Shown here: in pieces, positions 35,074 through 42,034 of the stretch | Numbering within the stretch: position 1 is the first letter of the stretch | Layout: each line of letters opens with the position of its first letter | NCBI GenBank assembly: GCA_038258425.1 | Contig: JBBSPV010000002.1 | Coordinates: forward strand, 1 to 64,000 | DNA length: 64,000 bases | Direction: 5' to 3' | Source of the DNA: DATLGB01 sp038258425 | GTDB taxonomy: Bacteria > Actinomycetota > Thermoleophilia > Solirubrobacterales > Solirubrobacteraceae | Made by a program: the position numbers and the translations under genes | The notes under the pieces: model-generated | The model's database searches: none | What the model was told of the DNA's origin: nothing | Seen by the model: only the letters and a program-made list of their open reading frames with translations

Positions 35074-36473
35074 CGCCGCCGCTGGACGCGCTGCGGGCGG
35101 CCCTCGGCGACACGCCGGCCTGGCTCGTGGGCGGGGCGGTCCGCGACGAGCTGCTGGGCCGGGCGACCGACGACCTCGACGTCGCCCTGGCCGGCGACGC
35201 ACGCGGCGCGGCGAAGGCGCTGCGGCGCGCGACCGGGGGCGCGGCCTTCGCGCTGTCGGACGCCTTCGGCGGCTGGCGGGTGGTCGGGCCACGGGGCGCC
35301 TGGCAGCTCGACCTGCTCCCGCTGCAGGGCGGGTCGCTCGAGGCCGACCTCGCGCTGCGCGACTTCACGGTCAACGCCATGGCCCGTGCGGTGGCCGGGG
35401 GCGGGCTCGTCGATCCCCACGGCGGCCGCGCGGACCTCGAGGCGGGCGTGCTGCGCGCCGTGGGCCCGGAATCGATCGCGGCCGATCCGGTGCGTGCGGT
35501 GCGTGCGGTGCGCTTCGCGGCCGAGCTCGGGCTGGAGCTCGAGCCGGGCACGCTGGCGGCGGTGCGGGCCGCGGCGCCGCGGCTGCCCGAGGTCGCCGCG
35601 GAGCGCGTCTTCGCCGAGCTCAAGCGCCTGCTCTGCGCGCCCGAGCCGGTCGCCGCGGTGCGGCTGCTCGAGCGCGTCGGGGTCACCGCGGTGGTGCTCC
35701 CGGAGCTGCTCGACCTCCACGGCATCGAGCAGAGCGTCTACCACCATCGTGACGTCCACGACCACACGCTCGAGGTGCTCGAGGCCGTCGTCCAGCTGCA
35801 GGCCGATCCCGCCGGGGCCGGGCTCGGCGAGCACGGCCCGGCCGTCGCGGCACGCCTCGACGAGCCGCTCGCGGACGGCCTCACGGGCTGGGGCGGCCTG
35901 CGCGTCGCCGCGCTCCTGCACGACATCGCCAAGCCGACGACCCGGCGCGAGCGCCCCGACGGGCGCGGCAGCGGCTTCCCGGGCCACGACCGCGAGGGCG
36001 CCGACGTCGCCCGCGGGGTGCTGCGCCGGCTGCGCGCCTCGGGCCGGCTGCAGGACTTCGTCGCCGCCCTCACGCTGCACCATCTGCGCCTCGGCTTCCT
36101 CGTCCACGAGCGACCCCTCTCGCGGCGCAGCGTGCACGCCTACCTCACCGCCACGGCGCCCTACACCGTGGCGGTGACCGTCCTGACCGTCGCCGACCGG
36201 CTCGCCACGCGCGGACGCCACGCCGACGCGGCGATCGCCGCCCACCTGGCGCTGGCCCGGGAGATGCTCGGCCACGTGTTCGCCGAGGAGGCCGTGGGCC
36301 GGCGCGAGCCGCTCGTGCGCGGGGACGAGCTGGCGCGCGAGCTCGGGCTCGAGCCCGGGCCGCAGCTCGGCGAGCTGCTGGCCCGCCTGGAGGAGGACCG
36401 CTTCGCCGGGGCGGTCACGACGCGGGAGCAGGCGCTCGAGCGCGCGCGCGAGCTGCTGCGGCCCGGCCGCTGA
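35070..36473 (+). CDS. cca: CCA tRNA nucleotidyltransferase / poly(A) polymerase family
   Basis: 467 residues. Class II nucleotidyltransferase head: LVGGAVRDELLGRATDDLDVALAG with the DxD metal pair, RDFTVNAMA and the ADPVRAVRAVRFAAELG helix. A C-terminal HD domain (AALLHDIAKP, GHDREGADVARGVLRRLR) follows. It builds or repairs the 3' CCA of tRNA. GTG overlaps the alr stop. Its last 59 bases overlap the convergent EamA gene. Confidence 0.9.
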   Translation: MTPPLDALRAALGDTPAWLVGGAVRDELLGRATDDLDVALAGDARGAAKALRRATGGAAFALSDAFGGWRVVGPRGAWQLDLLPLQGGSLEADLALRDFTVNAMARAVAGGGLVDPHGGRADLEAGVLRAVGPESIAADPVRAVRAVRFAAELGLELEPGTLAAVRAAAPRLPEVAAERVFAELKRLLCAPEPVAAVRLLERVGVTAVVLPELLDLHGIEQSVYHHRDVHDHTLEVLEAVVQLQADPAGAGLGEHGPAVAARLDEPLADGLTGWGGLRVAALLHDIAKPTTRRERPDGRGSGFPGHDREGADVARGVLRRLRASGRLQDFVAALTLHHLRLGFLVHERPLSRRSVHAYLTATAPYTVAVTVLTVADRLATRGRHADAAIAAHLALAREMLGHVFAEEAVGRREPLVRGDELARELGLEPGPQLGELLARLEEDRFAGAVTTREQALERARELLRPGR

Positions 36474-37317
36474 TCGCCACCCCGGCGAGGACGATCGCCG
36501 CCCCGGCCGGCTCGTTCCAGCGCAGCGCCTCGCCGAGCACGACGACGCCGAGCAGCGTCGAGACGACGGGCACGAGGTAGGTGACCGTCGAGGCGGTGGT
36601 CACCCCGGCCCGGCGCACGACGACGTAGTTGAGCACGTAGGCGACGCCCGTGCCGAGGGCACCCAGACCGATCAGGCACAGCGCCGTGTCGGCGCCCACG
36701 TGCTCCGGCACGTGGCCGGCCACGAGCGTCACGGCCGAGAGCTGCAGCGTGGCGAGCCCGAGTTGCGCCGCAGACAGGGCCACGCCCGACTCCGGGCGGC
36801 CGGACACGTAGCGGCGGGTGTAGACGAAGGCCAGCCCGTAGCAGGCGGAGGCGCCGACGACGAGCAGCTGGCCGGTCAGCGAGCTGGCCCCGAGGCCCGA
36901 CCACGGGCCGAGCACGACGACCACGCCGGCGAAGCCGAGCGCGAGGCCGGCGGTCCGCAGCCGCGTCGGGCGCTCACCGGGCAGCAGCAGCAGCGTGAAC
37001 AGGCCGGTGAGCAGCGGGGTGGTGGCGTTCACGAGCCCGGTGAGCACGGAGGAGATCCGGTCCTCGCCGAAGCCGATCAGCACGAAGGGCGCGCTGTTGA
37101 AGAGCAGCGCGACGACGAAGAGATGGCCCCACAGGGCCGCGCCGCGCGGCAGGTGCTCGTGGCGCAGCCCGAGCAGGATGAGCAGCGTCAGCGCTCCGAG
37201 GGCGACGCGGGCGAAGGCGACCTCGACCGGGCCGAGATCCTCGAGCGCGACCTTGATGAAGAGGAAGCTCGCACCCCAGACGACCGCGAGGGCGGCGAAC
37301 GAGACGCGCCAGCTCAC
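36415..37317 (-). CDS. EamA/DMT-family transporter
   Basis: 300 residues with about ten hydrophobic helices in two EamA repeats (WGASFLFIKVALEDLGPVEVAFAR in the first, VVGASACYGLAFVYTRRYV in the second), ending in an Ala/Arg-rich tail. Drug/metabolite exporters of this kind move amino acids or small metabolites; substrate unknown. GTG overlaps the M28 peptidase stop. The 3' end runs 59 bases into cca on the other strand. Confidence 0.88.
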   Translation of the reverse strand: MSWRVSFAALAVVWGASFLFIKVALEDLGPVEVAFARVALGALTLLILLGLRHEHLPRGAALWGHLFVVALLFNSAPFVLIGFGEDRISSVLTGLVNATTPLLTGLFTLLLLPGERPTRLRTAGLALGFAGVVVVLGPWSGLGASSLTGQLLVVGASACYGLAFVYTRRYVSGRPESGVALSAAQLGLATLQLSAVTLVAGHVPEHVGADTALCLIGLGALGTGVAYVLNYVVVRRAGVTTASTVTYLVPVVSTLLGVVVLGEALRWNEPAGAAIVLAGVAISGRAAAARARARAPAPAS

Positions 37318-38516
37318 GAGGGGGCGACGGACCGCGACGGCGCCGTGTCCGCCGCCGTGGCGCTGCGCCGCACGACCTGGTCGCAGACCCGGACAGCGCC
37401 GGCGACCGACCCGAAGTCGACGTTGCGGGCGAGGTCGGAGCTCGAGTGGTAGTTCGCCGGGAACTTGTACGGCGTCACGGAGGCCAGGGTGGCCGTCGGG
37501 TAGCCGGCCTTCAGGGCGATCAGCCCGTCCGTGGCGAGGCCGAGCCGCAGCCCGCGCCGCAGCGGCACGCCGGCCGCCTCCCCGCTGGCGGCGAGGAAGT
37601 CGCGCGCCTCGACGGGGTAGTCGGTCATCCGGATCATTCCCTCGCCCTCGATGACGATGAGCTCCGGCGAGCCGACGGACTCGACGCAGACGACGCGCGT
37701 GGTCTCGCGCGGCAGGAACGGGAAGTGGCGCCCGGCGAAGCCGCGCATGCCCTCCATGAACGACTCCTCCGAGCCCGTGGAGAGCAGGATCACCCGCACG
37801 CCCGCCGGCGGGTCGGCGACGAGGCCGCGCGCGAGCTCGAGCAGCGTGGCGACCGCGGTGAGGTTGTCGTTGGCCCCCGGGACGACCTTGCGCCCCGCGA
37901 TGTCGGCGAAGGTCGCGGTGCTGAGGAGCGAGACGACCGCCCCCGCGAGGCGCAGCGGGCGCAGACCGGTCAGGGCGCCGAGCGCGACGAGCGCCGGGCC
38001 CGCGGCGACGAGGCGCATGACCGGCGGCGAGGTCTGCTGGCTCGCATACCACTCGGGAAAGCGGTCGGCGACGAGCGTCACGAGCTCGGGGGTGAAGATC
38101 AGCCCGCCGTGCGCGGCGTCGTGGTGGCTGACGAAGACGACGGTGCGCTCCGCGTCGGGATCGCCGAGCTCGGCGAGGACGTTGTGGGTCGTGCGCCGGG
38201 GCAGCAGCCGCCGCAGCACGTGCGGGCCGCCCGAGACGTCGTCCACGACGCTCGCCGCCGTCAGCGCGCCCACGAGTCCGGCCAGGCGCCGCGAGCCCTG
38301 CAGGCCGGCCAGTCCGGCCGCGAGGGTGGCCAGACCCTCCGGCCACCAGTACGTGCCGTGCGCGGGCTCGGCCTCGATCCGGGCCCGGGCGCCGAGCGCC
38401 TCGAAGCGCGCCCGGATCCACTCCGCCGCCTCGAGCTCGCCGGGCGAGGCCGACGGCCGCTCGAGGCGCTCGAGCGTCTCGACGATCTCCCGCAGGACGC
38501 TGACGTCGGGCTCCAT
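37314..38516 (-). CDS. M28-family zinc peptidase with membrane segments
   Basis: 400 residues. The zinc set of M28 is visible: HHDAAHGG (His and Asp), GANDNLTAVA (bridging Asp), STGSEES (Glu), and NYHSSSD (His). Between the first two sites sit two or three hydrophobic segments (LVAAGPALVALGAL, LRLAGAVVSLL), and two more lie before HHDAA, so it is membrane-associated. Such inserted M28 enzymes are aminopeptidase-like; substrate unknown. Start fixed by TAAGCT 7 bases upstream. Confidence 0.85.
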   Translation of the reverse strand: MEPDVSVLREIVETLERLERPSASPGELEAAEWIRARFEALGARARIEAEPAHGTYWWPEGLATLAAGLAGLQGSRRLAGLVGALTAASVVDDVSGGPHVLRRLLPRRTTHNVLAELGDPDAERTVVFVSHHDAAHGGLIFTPELVTLVADRFPEWYASQQTSPPVMRLVAAGPALVALGALTGLRPLRLAGAVVSLLSTATFADIAGRKVVPGANDNLTAVATLLELARGLVADPPAGVRVILLSTGSEESFMEGMRGFAGRHFPFLPRETTRVVCVESVGSPELIVIEGEGMIRMTDYPVEARDFLAASGEAAGVPLRRGLRLGLATDGLIALKAGYPTATLASVTPYKFPANYHSSSDLARNVDFGSVAGAVRVCDQVVRRSATAADTAPSRSVAPS

Positions 38517-38523
38517 GGGCGGC

Positions 38524-38533
38524 AGCTTATGCT
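38524..38533. promoter_or_regulatory. Overlapping bidirectional -10 boxes (AGCTTATGCT)
   Basis: TATGCT (38528-38533) lies 6 bases before the HIT-gene ATG on the plus strand; TAAGCT (38529-38524) lies 7 bases before the M28 ATG on the minus strand. The two share the central TA, and the genes are only 23 bases apart. Confidence 0.6.
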
Positions 38534-38539
38534 CCGGCC

Positions 38540-38947
38540 ATGGCCGACCCCGACTGCCTGTTCTGCAAGATCGTCGCCGGCGAGATCCCGGCGCGCAAGG
38601 TCCACGAGGACGAGCGCACCGTCGCCTTCATGGACGTCAACCCGGCGACGACCGGACATCTGCTCGTCGTCCCGCGCGAGCACGTCGCCGACCTGCACGC
38701 CGTCGGCGACGAGGACCTCGCGGCGGTCGCGCGGACGGTCCGGACCATGGCGGGCCGGATCACGGAGCGTCTCGGGGCCGACGGGATCAACGTCCTGCAG
38801 AACACGGGCGAGGCGGCCTGGCAGACCGTCTTCCACTACCACGTGCACGTCATCCCGCGCTACGTCGACGATCCGCTGCGGCTGCCGTGGACGCCGCGGC
38901 CCGGCGACGAGGACGCGATCGCCGCGGCCGGGGAGCGGCTGGCGTGA
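38540..38947 (+). CDS. HIT-family nucleotide hydrolase
   Basis: 135 residues. CxxC near the N-terminus (DCLFCKIV, zinc-type HINT), HLLVVPREHVADL and the histidine triad His99/101/103 in HYHVHVIPR. Family members cleave AMP-linked or dinucleoside substrates. Leaderless by the TATGCT box. Overlaps the enoyl-CoA hydratase-like gene by 4 bases. Confidence 0.93.
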   Translation: MADPDCLFCKIVAGEIPARKVHEDERTVAFMDVNPATTGHLLVVPREHVADLHAVGDEDLAAVARTVRTMAGRITERLGADGINVLQNTGEAAWQTVFHYHVHVIPRYVDDPLRLPWTPRPGDEDAIAAAGERLA

Positions 38948-39717
38948 GCGTCCGCGTCGAGCGCGACGGGCCGCTCGCCGTGCTCACCCACGACGACGGC
39001 CCGGTCAACCTCTGGACGGCCGGCACCGTCACGGCGTGGGGCGAGGCGATCGCCGAGCTGGAGGCGGATCCGCCGCGGGCGGCGCTGCTGCGGGCGGAGG
39101 GGCGCGTGGTCTCCGGCGGCGTGGACGTCAACCACTTCGCGGCGACACCGGACGGGGCGGCGGGCCGGGCCCTGTGGCGCGAGTGGCTCGGCCTGAGCCA
39201 GCGCGTCGAGGCGCTGCCGATCCCGACGGTCTTCGCGGCCCACGCGCTGTGCCTCACGGCGTCCTTCGAGCTCTCGCTGGCCTGCGACCTGCTGCTCGCG
39301 GCGGAAGGGGCGAGCTTCGGGCTCGTCGAGCGCGTCGTCGGTCTGACGCCCGCCATGGGCGGCACGCAGCGCCTCGTGGAGCGCGCCGGACCGGCGCGGG
39401 CGCGTGAGCTCGTCTACACCGGCGGCCGCTTCGACGCCGCGACGCTCGAGCGCTGGAACGTCGTCAACCGGGTGCTGCCCGACGACGGTTTCGACAGCGC
39501 GGCCCGGGCCTTCGCCATGGACCTCGCCGACGGCCCCACGGTCGCCATGGCGGCCACCAAGCGGATCGTCCGTGCGGCGCTGGCCGGCGGGGTGCGCGAG
39601 GCCGACGTGGTGACGATCGAGGCCGCCGGCGACCTCTTCGACACCGAGGACCTGCGCGGCGCGGTGGCCTCGTTCCTCGCCGAGGGACCCGGCAAGGCGA
39701 GCTTCCGCGGGGTCTGA
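38944..39717 (+). CDS. Enoyl-CoA hydratase/isomerase family protein
   Basis: 257 residues of the crotonase fold: RVVSGGVDVNHFA (oxyanion-hole strand), TVFAAHALCLTASFELSLACDLLLAAEGASFGLVE, then TPAMGGTQRLVERAG. The usual GGGxEL motif reads ALCLTASFEL, so one oxyanion contact is altered; catalytic Glu positions are not certain. GTG overlaps the HIT gene stop. Substrate unknown. Confidence 0.85.
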   Translation: MSVRVERDGPLAVLTHDDGPVNLWTAGTVTAWGEAIAELEADPPRAALLRAEGRVVSGGVDVNHFAATPDGAAGRALWREWLGLSQRVEALPIPTVFAAHALCLTASFELSLACDLLLAAEGASFGLVERVVGLTPAMGGTQRLVERAGPARARELVYTGGRFDAATLERWNVVNRVLPDDGFDSAARAFAMDLADGPTVAMAATKRIVRAALAGGVREADVVTIEAAGDLFDTEDLRGAVASFLAEGPGKASFRGV

Positions 39718-39730
39718 GCCGCAAGCCGGG

Positions 39731-39760
39731 TTGGCACAGACGGGCCCCTGCCGTTAGCGT
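39731..39760 (+). promoter_or_regulatory. Promoter of csp
   Basis: TTGGCA (39731-39736) and TAGCGT (39755-39760) are 18 bases apart. The leader of about 60 bases carries AGGAGAGG at 39810-39817 before the ATG, and is long enough for cold-shock mRNA folding. Confidence 0.6.
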
Positions 39761-39827
39761 TCGCCGTGCACGGACGGGCAGAGGGGCCCGGACGGCACCG
39801 TCCAAGAGCAGGAGAGGTACCAGCAAG

Positions 39828-40031
39828 ATGGCAACAGGAACCGTCAAGTGGTTCAACGACGACAAGGGTTTCGGCTTCATCACGCCCGACGAGGGCGGCC
39901 GCGACCTGTTCGTCCACTTCTCCGGCATTGCGGGTGACGGGTTCAAGTCGCTGCCGGAAGGAGCGAAGGTCTCCTTCGACGAGGAGAGTGGCGACAAGGG
40001 CCCGAAGGCGGTCAACGTCACGAAGATCTGA
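39828..40031 (+). CDS. csp: Cold-shock protein
   Basis: 67 residues, one S1-like cold-shock domain: TGTVKWFNDDKGFGFITPDEG (RNP1 is KGFGFI) and DLFVHFSGI (RNP2), ending GPKAVNVTKI. A single-stranded nucleic-acid chaperone. Own promoter, long leader and a hairpin after the stop show it as a single-gene, highly expressed unit. Confidence 0.96.
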   Translation: MATGTVKWFNDDKGFGFITPDEGGRDLFVHFSGIAGDGFKSLPEGAKVSFDEESGDKGPKAVNVTKI

Positions 40032-40039
40032 CCCGCTGC

Positions 40040-40080
40040 GAGCGAGGGCGGTGCGGGACCACAACCCGCGCCGTCCGCTC
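40040..40080 (+). terminator. Terminator-like hairpin after csp
   Basis: CGGTGCGGG (40049-40057) pairs with CCCGCGCCG (40065-40073) around a 7-base ACCACAA loop, with outer arms GAGCG/CGCTC (40040-40044 and 40076-40080). Nine bases after the csp stop. No U-tract. Confidence 0.55.
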
Positions 40081-40096
40081 GTGTTCAATGCCGGTA

Positions 40097-40837
40097 ATGC
40101 CTCACAATCCCGCCCCGTCCCGCTCGCGGCCGCGCCGCGCGCTGGCCGCCCTGACCGCGCTCGCCGCCGTCGCCACGGCGGCGGCCGTCCCCGCCGCCGC
40201 GCAGGCGAAGGTCATCGAGCTCGGCCAGTCCACCGTGCCGGCGAAGCCGTCCTGCCCGGCCAAGCCGTGCGTCGTGCTCTCGCGCACCTCCGCCTACCAG
40301 GTCAAGATCGGCCCGACCCGCGACCTGTTCACGGCCCCCCGCCGCGGTCGCATCGTCGCCTGGAGCGTCAAGCTCGCCGCGCCGTCGGCCAAGCAGATCA
40401 AGGACTTCAACTCCCGCCTCGGCGGGCCACCTTCCGCCGGCATCACGGTCTTCACGCAGGCCAAGCGCCTGATGGCCACCACGACGGGGGTGAGCCCGAT
40501 CGAGCCGCTGACCAACTACCTCGGCGAGACCGTCCAGTTCCCGCTGGAGCGCACCCTCGAGGTCCGCAAGGGCCAGCGCGTCGCCCTCACCGTGCCGACC
40601 TGGGCCCCGATGTTCGCCCTCGGCTTCGGCACCGACACCTCGTGGCGCGCGAGCCGCTCGGGGAAGCAGTGCACGAGCACGCTGACCCAGACGGCGCTGC
40701 AGTCCGCCGGGCTCGTCCGGCAGTTCCGTTGTCTCTACAAGAAGACGCGGCTCACGTACTCCGTCACGATGATCTCCCAGCCGCACGGGCCGAAGAAGAA
40801 GCCCAAGCCCCGGCCGAGGAAGCGGCCGCGCAACTAG
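40097..40837 (+). CDS. Secreted protein of unknown function
   Basis: About 246 residues. Basic n-region with several Arg, an Ala-rich hydrophobic core and an AQA-K cleavage site near residue 36. The mature part begins VIELGQSTVPAKPSCPAKPCVVLSRT, is beta-rich, and contains several Cys (CPAKPC, KQCTS, FRCLY) likely forming disulfides. The C-terminus is a Lys/Pro/Arg tail (KKKPKPRPRKRPRN). ATG 40088 is an alternative start three codons earlier; TTCAAT 7 bases before 40097 favours the second. Fold unrecognised. Confidence 0.75.
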   Translation: MPHNPAPSRSRPRRALAALTALAAVATAAAVPAAAQAKVIELGQSTVPAKPSCPAKPCVVLSRTSAYQVKIGPTRDLFTAPRRGRIVAWSVKLAAPSAKQIKDFNSRLGGPPSAGITVFTQAKRLMATTTGVSPIEPLTNYLGETVQFPLERTLEVRKGQRVALTVPTWAPMFALGFGTDTSWRASRSGKQCTSTLTQTALQSAGLVRQFRCLYKKTRLTYSVTMISQPHGPKKKPKPRPRKRPRN

Positions 40838-40852
40838 CGCCGGCCGGGAGCG

Positions 40853-40915
40853 CGCCGGCGGCACGGGCCGGCTGACCGCGACGAGACGGGCTGGACGGTC
40901 GTGCCGCCGCCGGCG
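40853..40915. repeat. Large GC inverted repeat after the secreted-protein gene
   Basis: CGCCGGCGGCAC (40853-40864) and GTGCCGCCGCCGGCG (40901-40915) are complementary apart from one extra CCG. Located 15 bases after the stop, so a terminator of the secreted-protein gene is the simplest reading. Confidence 0.45.
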
Positions 40916-40953
40916 CCGCGTGTGACCGCTCGTGCGGGTGCCCGCAGCTTCGG

Positions 40954-41086
40954 GTGACCGCACTTGCGGGGTGACCGCACTTTCGGACGCTGGCGGACCG
41001 GAACTGCGGTCAGCCCGCCGTAGCGCGCGCGAGCCGGCGAGGTGTGACCGCACTTGTGGACGCTGGGAGGCCGGAACTGCGGTCAG
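40954..41086. repeat. 43-bp dyad elements, family I copies B1 and B2 plus a partial copy
   Basis: Full copies at 40971-41013 and 41044-41086 (73 bases apart) begin GTGACCGCACTT and end CGGAACTGCGGTCAG. A left-arm fragment GTGACCGCACTTGCGG precedes them at 40954, and a weaker one at 40922. The interiors share GGACGCTGG. The 362-base gap 40838-41199 between convergent genes holds these, the GC inverted repeat at 40853 and no supported gene. Confidence 0.8.
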
Positions 41087-41199
41087 CCCGCCCCGCGTGC
41101 CGGTGCTGTGCGGCCCGGCCCGGGCCGCCCGTCCGCGCCGCCCGTTCCGCGTCGGGCGCCCGCGGGAGCGCGCCCCCACGTCGCCGCCGCCGTCCCGGC

Positions 41200-41706
41200 T
41201 CAGCCGTCGCAGGCGCCCGGGTTGTCGGCGCAGAACTGGTCGAGCCCGTCGCCGCTGGTGCCGCCGCCGTTGCCGCCCGTCGTGCCGCCGCCGCTGCCGC
41301 TGCCGCCGTTGGTCGTGCCGCCGCCCGTCGACCCGCCGCTGGTCCCCGTGCCCGTGCCGGTGCCGGTGCCCGTGCCGGTCGACGGCGCGGTGGTGCCCGT
41401 GCCGGTGGACGGGGCCGTGGTGGCGCTCGGGGCGCCGCTGGAGGACGTCCCCCCGCTCGAGCCCGTGCCGGACGAGCTCGGCCCGGACGAGCTCGTCCCG
41501 GACGAGCTGCCCCCCGTCGCGGTGGGCGTCGGCGTCGGGGAGGCGCTGGAGTCGGCGCTGGTGCTTCCGGAGCCTGAGGATCCCGTGCTCCCCGAGGGGA
41601 TCGGGAGGGTCGGCGGCTCGGACTTCACCTCGGTGTAGTCCACGGTGTTCGAACCGCAGCCCGCCACGAAGGCGACGAGGAGCAGCACGGGCAGCAGGAA
41701 GCGCAC
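41200..41706 (-). CDS. Ser/Thr/Gly-rich lipoprotein
   Basis: 168 residues from GTG 41706, fixed by TATCCT 7 bases upstream. Signal peptide RFLLPVLLLVAFVAGC with a lipobox ending in Cys16, so a lipid-anchored surface protein. The mature chain opens GSNTVDYTEVKSEPPTLPIPSGS and then is almost wholly Ser/Thr/Gly/Ala low complexity with GTGTGT runs, closing with a short Cys-containing end (FCADNPGACDG) that could form a disulfide knob. Function unknown. Confidence 0.78.
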   Translation of the reverse strand: MRFLLPVLLLVAFVAGCGSNTVDYTEVKSEPPTLPIPSGSTGSSGSGSTSADSSASPTPTPTATGGSSSGTSSSGPSSSGTGSSGGTSSSGAPSATTAPSTGTGTTAPSTGTGTGTGTGTGTSGGSTGGGTTNGGSGSGGGTTGGNGGGTSGDGLDQFCADNPGACDG

Positions 41707-41713
41707 GCGGCGC

Positions 41714-41719
41714 AGGATA
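41714..41719 (-). promoter_or_regulatory. -10 box of the lipoprotein gene (TATCCT)
   Basis: TATCCT on the minus strand, 7 bases before the GTG; leaderless arrangement. It lies only 11 bases beyond the stop of the upstream zinc-ribbon gene. Confidence 0.5.
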
Positions 41720-41729
41720 GGGATCGGGC

Positions 41730-41999
41730 TCAGCGCGACAGGGCCGACATGCGCCGGCCGCAGGTGGGACAGTCGTTGAGGTCCTTCTGCGCGAGCTGGT
41801 CGCACCAGTTGCAGAAGCGCAGGTTCTCGGGAGACCATGGCAGTGCGGACTTCGACGGGGCGACCGGAAGCACCTTCCCGACGACCTCGAGGTCCTCGCC
41901 AGTGTCCCGGTCGACGTACACGCGGCCCGGCTCGGCCTCCAGGAAGATCTCGCGACCTGTCGACGGTGTCCGCATACGGTACTTCTGACGCCTGATCAT
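41730..41999 (-). CDS. Small zinc-ribbon protein
   Basis: 89 residues. An N-terminal beta segment (YRMRTPSTGREIFLEAEPGRVYVDRDTGEDLEVVG, broken here at G) precedes a C-terminal ribbon CNWCDQL...CPTCGRRM (CxxC-x10-CxxC). Resembles small cytoplasmic zinc-ribbon hypotheticals. ATG 41999 is supported by TAGACT 9 bases upstream; a second ATG at 41975 is possible. Divergent from the glycosyltransferase at 42035. Confidence 0.65.
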   Translation of the reverse strand: MIRRQKYRMRTPSTGREIFLEAEPGRVYVDRDTGEDLEVVGKVLPVAPSKSALPWSPENLRFCNWCDQLAQKDLNDCPTCGRRMSALSR

Positions 42000-42008
42000 C
42001 GACGTGTG

Positions 42009-42024
42009 AGTCTACCGATAGGGT
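42009..42024. promoter_or_regulatory. Divergent -10 boxes (TAGACT minus, TAGGGT plus)
   Basis: TAGACT (42014-42009, minus) is 9 bases before the zinc-ribbon ATG; TAGGGT (42019-42024, plus) is 10 bases before the glycosyltransferase GTG. The genes are 35 bases apart and the boxes nearly abut. Confidence 0.45.
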
Positions 42025-42034
42025 CCGCGCCAGC

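Noticed and set aside
36700..39717. Long plus-strand frames antisense to the EamA and M28 genes (250 to 650 codons)
   Set aside because: The minus-strand proteins have full family motifs; only the 3' part of one such frame, from 38944, is the real enoyl-CoA hydratase gene.
40954..41086. CRISPR-like repeats
   Set aside because: Only two full units, palindromic over their whole length, no unique spacers of constant size and no cas genes.
40085..41179. 364-codon minus-strand open frame over the secreted-protein gene and repeats
   Set aside because: Runs through the inverted repeats and antisense to a protein with a clear signal peptide; no motif.
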